Source: Apus apus
Taxonomy: Eukaryota > Chordata > Aves > Apodiformes > Apodidae
Reading direction: 5' to 3'
Assembly (NCBI RefSeq): GCF_020740795.1
Contig: NC_067283.1
Location: 59,241,966-59,305,965, forward strand
DNA length: 64,000 nt
Shown: positions 57,501 through 64,000 of the stretch, piece after piece
Position numbering within the stretch: position 1 is the stretch's first letter
Layout: each line of letters opens with the position of its first letter
The notes under the pieces: model-generated
The model's database searches: none
What the model saw: only the letters and a program-made list of their open reading frames with translations
Told to the model about the DNA's origin: nothing
Made by a program: the position numbers and the translations under genes

Positions 57501-59956
57501 AACAATCGCATCTACAGATGGTATAATGTAATCAATGAATGAAAAGAGTGATGACTGCTTATTGCATGAAATGACTTGTCATAATAAGGAAGGTGTCAAT
57601 TTGCCAGTCACAAAAGGAGGCAATTCTTGTACATGTGACCTAAAAATCTTCTTTTATCTTGAAGGTATCCCAATGTAGTTATCCTAACTACTTCAAATAT
57701 TACGGAGAAAATTGACATGGCCTTTGTAGACAGGGCTGACATAAAGCAATACATTGGACCTCCATCCACTGCAGCAATATTTAGAATATATCTTTCTTGC
57801 TTGGAAGAACTGATGAAGGTAATATTTTGAAAGCAAGACTGTAAATGTCCTATTTTAATAATTTTGAGATTTTAATAATACTTCATAAATGTAAAAAATA
57901 GATTTAATTGCTTCTCTGTACTTCTACACTTACTGTAGCATTTAATCTTGAATATACTTAAGTTTTTCCTACAACAGTGTATAACTCTTCTTTCTAGTGT
58001 CAAATAATATATCCTCGACAGCAGCTCCTGACACTCAGAGAGTTAGAGATGATAGGCTTCATAGAAAATAATGTGTCAAGGTTAAGCCTTGTACTAAAAG
58101 AAATCTCAAGGTAAGATTCAGAAATTCTACATTTATATCTATTCATATATAGATATGTGTGTAAGTATATATAAAAAATGAGTTGTCAAATTATGTCTAA
58201 AAGTAGTTGCATTTCATAATAGAGTTCTGAAACATTTCTTGTTTGGTTTGGGGATTTTTTTTGTTAAGGTTAGGGCAAAACCTTTTTAGGGGACAAAAAG
58301 TGGGAGCAACAACATTTTTAAGTCTCAGATCTGGCTTGGCTTTTAGTACTGCTTCTGGTTTCTGCTCTGCTCTTTGAAGTCCTCTTGACAAATTGCTGGC
58401 TGAATTAGTGAGATGCCCCAGGTTTTAGTGGATATTGTGAATTGCAGAGTTGTTTACTGGAAGTAGTGTTAGCCTTAGTTCCTGCTAATAAGGTGTCTTG
58501 TAAAAACTTTAAATCTACTAAGCAGCTTTTTAGCATGTAGAATGTTTTGATTTGCTGAATATGCTAGTAGAGGGAATAGTCTTTACTGCAGCATAACAAT
58601 TCTTGAAACAGTGAAAATTATATTCACAATATCAAGCAATATTTTTCCCTAAGTGCTGGGCCCTGTGCAACAAGTTAAAATTACATTCATAAAGTCAAGA
58701 AAGTGATTTCATTCTGTTCCTGAAGTATGCAATCTTAACCAGTGAGGACTGGAGTAAAAGCGAGGAAGTTTTTGCTCTACATGCACAGAGTGGTGCTTGG
58801 AAGAGACAGAAACATACTAAGTAGGTAAGGTAAAGGAAGCCGTATGTAAATGGTAGGAAGAAGGAAACAAACAGTGGCCATGAGGTCTGACCTTCAAAAC
58901 AATTTTTAAGTCCTTCCAAGTGCAGATGGAAGTTTATGTGTGTACCATGCCCCTTCAGTGTAGACATTCCCCCAAATTCATGAGTGATGTGAAGGGCATG
59001 ATGTAAGCTTTGGCAGGCAAATATAACTATCCTGTTTCTCTATCCTTGCTTGCTTTTCTGTACCACATAACAAACCTCCCATAGGCTCTTCCTGCTTCTG
59101 CTTAAAGTGCTGCAAGGGACCTGCTGAATTGTGAATTGAGAGTTTTTTTGAGGAACTTAAGGGAGAAACACAAAAAGAGGAAAGGTAGTCTTGAGAGTGG
59201 ATATTTAGCATTTAAGCAGCAATTTGTCTCTGTTTTACTATAGAAGAAGTGAAGGTCTTAGTGGCCGAGTCCTGAGAAAACTTCCTTTCCTAGCACATGC
59301 ACTTTATATTCAAGTAAGTTTATTCTATTTGTTATATTTTGGTTTGGTTTTGACAGAGATGGGAAGACATTTGGACACTGCCTGAAATAAAATATTTGGC
59401 CTAAACCCCCTTTTTATTAAGTTGCACTGTTTCTGCAGCTTCATAGACGGAAATAATTTTGTGCTGCCCATAATTTAAAATGAGATTGAAGAAGACAGGT
59501 GGGATTGTCCAACAGCATTTTACTTTTAATTAAATGTTGTGACAGAACATTGATATTGGTTCTCTTATAATTTATTGTTGAAAGAAACCCCCCTGCCACT
59601 TGATAAACAGTATTTGTTAAAACCTTTTTTGAAGCAAATCTAGAGTAATAGTGATTGACTCAAGACTTTGCATAACTTGACTTTGACTTTACTATGCTAG
59701 CTGATTTAAAATAGACCTGCATTTTTATGTTTTTTAGCATTTTGAAAATTTTGTAGCATAGGAGTAAAGTATATATCTTTTAAGTACTGTGATTTCTATG
59801 TAAAATATTTTGCTTGCCTATTGCTGTACTGTGTCTAACAACATCTTCTCTTCTTCTCAGTCCCCCAGTGTTACCATGACAGCATTTCTTCAGGCTCTTT
59901 CGCTTGCAGTAGACAAACAATTCGAAGAAAGAAAGAAACTTGCAGACTGTGTGTGA
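48458..59956 (+). CDS. TRIP13: TRIP13, AAA+ ATPase pachytene checkpoint protein 2 homolog (13 exons, complete)
   Basis: TRIP13/Pch2 is a hexameric AAA+ ATPase that unfolds the N termini of HORMA proteins. With p31comet it converts closed MAD2 to open MAD2 to silence the spindle checkpoint, and it removes HORMAD1/2 from meiotic chromosome axes. Exons: 48458-48549, 49759-49924, 50388-50517, 51715-51770, 53904-53994, 54936-55008, 55995-56058, 56293-56379, 57221-57327, 57665-57818, 57998-58110, 59244-59313, 59861-59956. They join in phase to 1299 nt, 432 residues plus stop, the same as human. The N-terminal substrate domain is about 1-100. Walker A GPPGTGKT is 179-186 (Lys185), the pore W-loop Trp is 221, Walker B ends DE at 252-253, sensor 1 is Asn300 and sensor 2 Arg386 lies in GLSGR. 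All match the human numbering. Nothing is broken. Introns 4-12 hold almost no recognisable repeats, while introns 1-3 carry CR1 fragments. The short spacing to BRD9 implies a shared promoter. Confidence 0.98.
48550..49230 (-). mobile_element. Old CR1 LINE fragment in TRIP13 intron 1
   Basis: Minus-strand pieces of CR1 C-terminal region and 3' [43 protein letters not shown], and on the plus strand ATTGCCAACTTGTCCACCAG. Strongly diverged. It starts close to the exon 1 donor; borders are approximate. Confidence 0.65.
49759..49924 (+). CDS. TRIP13: TRIP13 coding exon 2
   Basis: Encodes [20 protein letters not shown] then [20 protein letters not shown] and [15 protein letters not shown], part of the N-terminal substrate-binding domain. 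Donor CAG|GTATTT is followed within about five bases by a CR1 LINE tail. Confidence 0.96.
49929..50085 (+). mobile_element. CR1 LINE tail abutting the TRIP13 exon 2 donor
   Basis: TGAGGGTGGTGAGACATTGC up to CCATTCTATGATTCTAT, the 3' end of CR1 with about 50 bp missing inside. It begins only four or five bases into intron 2. Confidence 0.88.
50388..50517 (+). CDS. TRIP13: TRIP13 coding exon 3
   Basis: Encodes [20 protein letters not shown] then [20 protein letters not shown], matching human PIDLSACTVALHIFQLNEDG. Acceptor TTCTAG|, donor GCAG|GTACCC. Confidence 0.96.
50757..50862 (+). mobile_element. CR1 LINE tail fragment in TRIP13 intron 3
   Basis: CACCTGGTCTAGTGAGAGGT to CCATTCTATGATTTTT, the last 100 bp of a CR1. 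Confidence 0.85.
51715..51770 (+). CDS. TRIP13: TRIP13 coding exon 4
   Basis: Encodes [18 protein letters not shown], the start of the AAA+ large domain; human has EFHGLWDSLVYDVEVKSH. Acceptor TTGCAG|, donor CAC|GTAAGT; 56 nt. Confidence 0.96.
53904..53994 (+). CDS. TRIP13: TRIP13 coding exon 5
   Basis: Encodes [20 protein letters not shown] then [11 protein letters not shown], leading into the P-loop. Acceptor ATTAG|, donor CATG|GTAAAA, splitting the first Gly codon of Walker A. Confidence 0.96.
54936..55008 (+). CDS. TRIP13: TRIP13 coding exon 6 (Walker A)
   Basis: Encodes [20 protein letters not shown], the intact nucleotide-binding P-loop with Lys185, then RLSYR. Acceptor ACCAG|, donor ACAG|GTGATA. 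Confidence 0.97.
55995..56058 (+). CDS. TRIP13: TRIP13 coding exon 7 (pore W-loop)
   Basis: Encodes [20 protein letters not shown] plus E. Trp221 corresponds to the pore-loop residue that grips substrate in human TRIP13. Acceptor TGTAG|, donor GAG|GTATGT. Confidence 0.96.
56293..56379 (+). CDS. TRIP13: TRIP13 coding exon 8 (Walker B)
   Basis: Encodes [20 protein letters not shown] then ALVFVLIDE. Asp252-Glu253 is the Walker B pair; Glu253 is the catalytic residue in human. Acceptor TCTAG|, donor GAG|GTATGA. Confidence 0.97.
57221..57327 (+). CDS. TRIP13: TRIP13 coding exon 9
   Basis: Encodes [20 protein letters not shown] then [16 protein letters not shown]. Human has ARNACRAGTEP, so two substitutions fall in this loop. 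The acceptor follows a T/G-rich tract at about 57150-57220; donor AAAG|GTAAAT. Confidence 0.96.
57665..57818 (+). CDS. TRIP13: TRIP13 coding exon 10 (sensor 1)
   Basis: Encodes [20 protein letters not shown], with sensor-1 Asn300, then [20 protein letters not shown] and [11 protein letters not shown]. Acceptor TGAAG|, donor AAG|GTAATA. Confidence 0.97.
57998..58110 (+). CDS. TRIP13: TRIP13 coding exon 11
   Basis: Encodes [20 protein letters not shown] then [17 protein letters not shown], in the small AAA+ lid domain. Acceptor TCTAG|, donor CAAG|GTAAGA. Confidence 0.96.
59244..59313 (+). CDS. TRIP13: TRIP13 coding exon 12 (sensor 2)
   Basis: Encodes [20 protein letters not shown] plus YIQ. 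Arg386 in GLSGR is the sensor-2 arginine. Acceptor TATAG|, donor CAA|GTAAGT. Confidence 0.97.
59861..59956 (+). CDS. TRIP13: TRIP13 last exon 13 and stop
   Basis: Encodes [20 protein letters not shown] then [11 protein letters not shown] and TGA. Human ends [11 protein letters not shown], so the tail differs only in the last residues. Acceptor CTCAG|. Confidence 0.96.
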   Translation, partial: SPSVTMTAFLQALSLAVDKQFEERKKLADCV

Positions 59957-60130
59957 TACTCTACTGTGTTATAGTTGTCTGTATTGTTAACATTGAAAAC
60001 TACATATTTTTTGTACAAACTGAGCAATTTCTTTGCATTTGTAAAATTGATTGTCAACACCTTAAAAAACCTGGAATGCCTAATTTAGTTTTTTAAAACA
60101 TTCCTTAATAAACAATTAAACGTTACAGCA
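59957..60130 (+). other. TRIP13: TRIP13 3' untranslated region
   Basis: Short AT-rich UTR directly after the stop. An AATAAA at 60107-60112 is the likely polyadenylation signal, placing cleavage near 60125-60135. The exact cleavage site is inferred. Confidence 0.7.
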
Positions 60131-61267
60131 TATTTTTCAAAAGCTTTATTTCAAACGCCAATTAGAGGACTGTAAAAATTATTGCTAAAAGTAATTTTTC
60201 TTATTTTGAAGTTACTAAAAGTGGGCAGGCTTCTGTTCCTTATTTCTTAATAACTAACTTTCTATCCATGCATCAGTTTTTATACTTCTGATTTATCTTA
60301 TATCTTTTATAGCAATAGAAATTCGGTTTTTGGCATGCTGATGCTTCTGCCATAAATACACTATTTGTTACTTGCTTCTGAAATAATAAGCATGAAACAG
60401 AAGGATTCAAAGTGCTCAGTGATGGCCCAGACCTTTTATAGTAACATATTTTTATCTTGAAATTTACATCAGATTCAAAAAGTTTAAAATAAAGAGATCA
60501 CTTAAATTGCATTTTGTAATACTACTTTTTTGTTTTGTTGCAAAGACGTGAGCCTGAGTGGACTAGGCTTTCTCACTGAAGAGTAACTACAATGTGCAAG
60601 AAAGGATCTTTAAAAGGCATGAAGTTTGGTTTGGTTTTGTTTTATAAATATGACATAGAAGTTACAAATTATCTCTGGAGAAAAATATTTTGTAGTGCAG
60701 AAGCCAGGAAATGCCTGCATCCAGTTCCTACAGGAAACAGTCAACTTTTATATGGTAATTATATATCCTATTAATATTGATATTGATTGAACTGTCAACT
60801 CTTCTTTATCTTTGGAATTTACAAGTACTTTATCTGCAGTCAGCTGAAAAAAAAAAAATGTTAAGGGAGTTTCCAGATTAGAAGTTTAATTTTTCTTAAA
60901 TGAATACAAAATTGTGAGATTTATGTTGATATCCAGTTAATGCATGCCTCCTAATTACTGGTATTGGAAATACTCTAATGATAGTGCATTTTGTCACTTC
61001 CTCGTGTGTATCTTTTAAATTAATGTTACACTATACACTCATGACATGAAAGATTTTGTCATGAGGTATTTTTGTTGATGAACACTATAAACTGCACATT
61101 AAAAAATCGCACAGAACTATTTAAGAGCTAATGAATTTTTATTATGGCATCTGTACTTTTATAAATAGACCTTTTGATAAGTCTGTCTAGGTGTCTCTTC
61201 ATCATACTAATTTTGAAAATAACTTATTAAATATTATTCTCTATATATGCCTCAAAAAAAGAACAGG
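60131..61267. other. Intergenic sequence downstream of TRIP13
   Basis: AT-rich; no gene or repeat recognised apart from short A runs. Confidence 0.35.
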
Positions 61268-61273
61268 AGTGGG

Positions 61274-61917
61274 TGTGTTAGAAATGAAATGTAGTGTTGA
61301 TTTTGCATTCTAGTGTTAGAAACATAGTGTCGGGTTTGGTTCATATATATATATATATACTCTAGTGTTAGGAATACTCAAGTTTGCTTGAGATAAGTGA
61401 GATATCTGCACATTCCAATTACACCAAGAGAGGTTTACGGCCCAAGAAGCTGAGGGACTTAATTGGGCTCCATCTGGGGGATCTGAACATGGAGAAGGAT
61501 TTATGGCCCAAGATAAGACCGAACAAAGCCACTTCTATCTTGCTCCTAGGAGCAGGATGGCACCAGTAGGGATAGATAATTTTGTTAATTGGGAAGGCAG
61601 CCAAGGGGGCAAGAAAGGTCAACATTTTACCTTAAAAGGTAAAAAGTAAACTGCTAGAATGGAATGTGTAAACAGGGGCAGGAAACTGATAGGATAATTT
61701 GAAGCATCGGATAGGCTGTAAACCCCGGAGTACCCAGCCAGTGGGGAAACAGGGGAGGGAACTTTGCGTTGGGAATAGGGAATATAAACCGTTATTCACC
61801 TTCCTATGGGTGTGCCTACTTGTTTAGGTCACCCATTCTTGCAAGAATGTAAATAAACTGTGCTTCGTTGAAGGATCTGTGTGGGCCTGTTCATTGGCAC
61901 GACAGACGTTTCTCACA
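61274..61917 (+). mobile_element. Solo ERV LTR with 6-bp target duplication
   Basis: 644 bp with inverted ends TGTGTTAGAAA / TTTCTCACA, flanked by AGTGGG (61268-61273) and GGTGGG (61918-61923), a 6-bp duplication with one mismatch. TATA-like ATATAAA near 61783 and AATAAA at 61852-61857 suit an LTR promoter and polyadenylation site. A (TA)n run lies at about 61346-61360. A 6-bp duplication points to an ERVK-like integrase. No internal region is present. Confidence 0.75.
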
Positions 61918-61923
61918 GGTGGG

Positions 61924-62163
61924 AGAAGATTGTACAAGTCATTTGTAATTGTGTGCTCTATTTTTCCACAGTCATTGTTTTGGAAATACTGGTACATACA
62001 AGACATTTCAAAAAAGGCTAGATATTGAAAAACTACTAAAAGGGAAAATGTTATACAGACACTAATTCATAGTGGATTTGTGGCTTTTAAAGTAAGACTT
62101 AAGAGACTTAAAATGAGTATTCATTCAATAGAGATGTGTATTATGTGTGCCTGTCTTGATGAA
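61924..62163. other. Spacer between two LTRs
   Basis: Short unassigned sequence with no features recognised. Confidence 0.3.
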
Positions 62164-62943
62164 TGTCCTGGTTTGAGCCAAGATGAAGCCAGTTTTTCTT
62201 TTGCTGATCCTTTTTTTTATTTCAGTGAGCTTTCTTCAACTAGCAACTGCGTGTTTTGCTAGGTTGATAAGACACTGGAATGTTTTTGCAATTGCTGGGC
62301 TCTCAAGGTCGTGCCTTTGCTCTGCCGGCTCAGACACTACGGGGGGATTTGTGTGTGTCCCCCCCCCACCCCGTGGGAGGCTGGGTTAGACGAACAGCAA
62401 AACTAGCCAGAGATATTCCATTCCATATATCTACGTAGGCTCGGGGGAAGGTCGGAGATGACAGAAGAAAACTTACTTCCTTCCTGCTTTGCTCTCTCGC
62501 CGCTTCGTTTCGCCTCTTTGTCTGCCTTCCTTCTTCTCTCTTTTTTTCTCTTTCTTTCGTTCATGGCCGGCGTCTGGGAAAACACCATCTGCCCATCATC
62601 GTCGACCCATCGACCTCAAGCCCTCCTGACCCTCGTAACTCTCTGCCTTCCCCCAGGAGCAGCTTCGGGATTCCTCGGAATTGTCTTTTCTGAGGGAAGT
62701 GCTGTGGGAGTTGCTGGGGGTGGGGGGAGGCGAGAGGCTTCTACCACACCTTTGTATAATCACTATATATGTATATATATATACACTCTTATATCACGTA
62801 TTAGTATTACAAATAAAGTTGCACGGTTCAGTTTTTAATCCAGCCAAGCCTCTCTCTCATTTTTTTATCTCTCTCCTTCCCTACCTGGGTGGGAGGGGGA
62901 GGGGATTGAGAGCATTGTTGTCAAACTGAGTCAAACATTGACA
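62164..62943 (+). mobile_element. ERV LTR of the TGTCCTGGTTTGAGCC family
   Basis: 780 bp with inverted ends TGTCCTGGTTTGA / TCAAACATTGACA and AATAAA at 62812-62817 just after a TA-rich stretch. Flanks ATGAA and ATGAT could be a 5-bp duplication with one mismatch. Contains pyrimidine-rich and C-rich (62359-62372) tracts. Open frames within it are not genes. Confidence 0.75.
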
Positions 62944-63941
62944 ATGATCCATAAAATAATATTGGACATTACTTCCATGGTAATGCAAAAGCATGTCTTA
63001 TGGTCTGGATCTGAGATTCTTTAGGAACTGTAGAGGCTCCACAACTTGCAAGTTTGTGTGTGTTTCATTGAGTGTGTATACATTTCTTCTTCTTGGAAAG
63101 CAGACCTTTTGTTTGCAGAAAGACCACTGTTTGATCTTCCTGTAGACTCATTGATTATATTAAGGTTATAAAAATTATGAAGACCAGCTTCTTCTGCAGT
63201 TTACTCCTCCTTGATCTGAGATGAGGATGTTTTCCCCAGCCAGGTAGTTTATCCTTTTCTTAGTATTTCATAGATATTCTAAATATTTCTACTCAAACTA
63301 GGACACTCTTGTGTTCTGAGAGTTTAGAAGAATTTAGAGACTGGTTTTCGTATCTGCAATTTTGCTAATACATGGATTTGTGCTATGGCTAGCAATAGTT
63401 TACTCTTGAATTAAAATCCTCATTGACTAATTCTGATGAGTAATTTATTTTAGATGTTATCCACAAAGCAAACTCATACAATGAGGGAGGGTTATTTCTC
63501 CCTATTTTCCAGTTGTGTGGAAAGTACTGCCCTCCATTCCCCACACAGAATGATAATTTTGGTTTTTTCTCTTGAAAATTTTAGGTCAACACAACTTTAA
63601 ATTCTGAAGACTTGGAATCTGTGTATTTGAAGAGAATCACCATGAAACAGGTTGTATTTGTTTTGGAAGGAAGTATTTTTTGCTCCTTTTGTTAAAGATA
63701 CATTCCTTTATATCCAAGTGTACAAAATAAATGAAACTAGGCAAAGAATATAGAATATAACATGCAGAGCCTTACTAAAACCTAGAGATTAGGCCATTCA
63801 ACTGGAATAGGGTGCTCGCAAGGTTCTAGACTGAACTGTTTCTATCTTGTATTTAATGATAATCTACTCTGAAGAATGCACATGCAGAGCAGAAACAGCT
63901 CTCATGTTAGCTTAATTAGGCTTTTTCTGAAAACAGGTAAC
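62944..63941. other. Sequence between two same-family LTRs
   Basis: No retroviral coding sequence, no primer-binding site after the first LTR and no polypurine tract before the second, so the LTRs look like separate insertions. One exon-like open stretch at 63585-63650 is treated under findings. Confidence 0.35.
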
Positions 63942-64000
63942 TGTCCTGGTTTGAGCCAGGATAAAGCAAATTTTCTTTTTACTATTTTTTTTTTTCAGTG
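63942..64000 (+). mobile_element. ERV LTR 5' end, cut by the window edge
   Basis: TGTCCTGGTTTGAGCCAGGA and the following AAAGCAAATTTTCTTTT repeat the start of the LTR at 62164 in the same orientation. Only 59 bp are present. Confidence 0.7.

Noticed and set aside
62458..62838. A 126-codon frame with hydrophobic start
   Set aside because: Lies within an LTR, crossing its pyrimidine tract and polyadenylation signal; not a gene.
62164..64000. A single provirus bounded by the two similar LTRs
   Set aside because: No primer-binding site, polypurine tract or gag/pol/env motif between them; left only as a possibility in findings.
1..64000. CRISPR array, operon, tRNA or rRNA genes
   Set aside because: Split genes with canonical GT/AG introns, CR1 and ERVs show a vertebrate nuclear genome. 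No regularly spaced repeats with unique spacers and no cloverleaf or rRNA sequence noticed; the only short tandem array of note is the 29-bp set in the LTR.

Overview
The window is vertebrate nuclear DNA, almost certainly from a bird. It holds two split, divergently transcribed single-copy genes with vertebrate exon structure. The interspersed repeats are dominated by CR1 LINEs with the typical avian 3' end (a short ATTCTATG-type tandem repeat) and by avian-type ERV LTRs. By my rough tally CR1 covers about a fifth of the window. That is high for a bird and would fit a CR1-rich lineage such as woodpeckers and relatives, but this is inference; the sequence alone does not give the species.

Layout. 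1-11.1 kb is a repeat-rich flank: the 3' part of a decayed endogenous retrovirus on the minus strand (env transmembrane remnant), several CR1 copies in both orientations, and an LTR nested inside another LTR near 5.2-6.2 kb. 11.1-47.88 kb is BRD9 on the minus strand, a subunit of the non-canonical BAF (SWI/SNF) complex. All 16 coding exons can be placed, join in phase and give a predicted 626-residue protein. Its introns hold CR1 insertions, two LTR-like elements and a 5'-truncated CNBP retrocopy. 47.44-48.46 kb is a CpG island between the two start codons, about 580 bp apart, and is evidently a bidirectional promoter. 48.46-60.13 kb is TRIP13 on the plus strand, the AAA+ ATPase that remodels HORMA proteins. 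All 13 coding exons join in phase to 432 residues, the human length, with the ATPase motifs intact. 60.1-64 kb is intergenic and holds a solo LTR with target-site duplication and two LTRs of another family, the second cut by the window edge.

The two genes form the conserved BRD9-TRIP13 head-to-head pair also known in mammals. They act in different processes (chromatin remodelling, and spindle checkpoint/meiotic HORMA recycling); what links them here is the shared promoter. No bacterial-type system, CRISPR array or RNA gene was seen. The most notable observations are a Phe-to-Val change in the BRD9 acetyl-lysine pocket, the CNBP retrocopy, two CR1 copies sharing the same four in-frame stops, and the nested transposon stacks.
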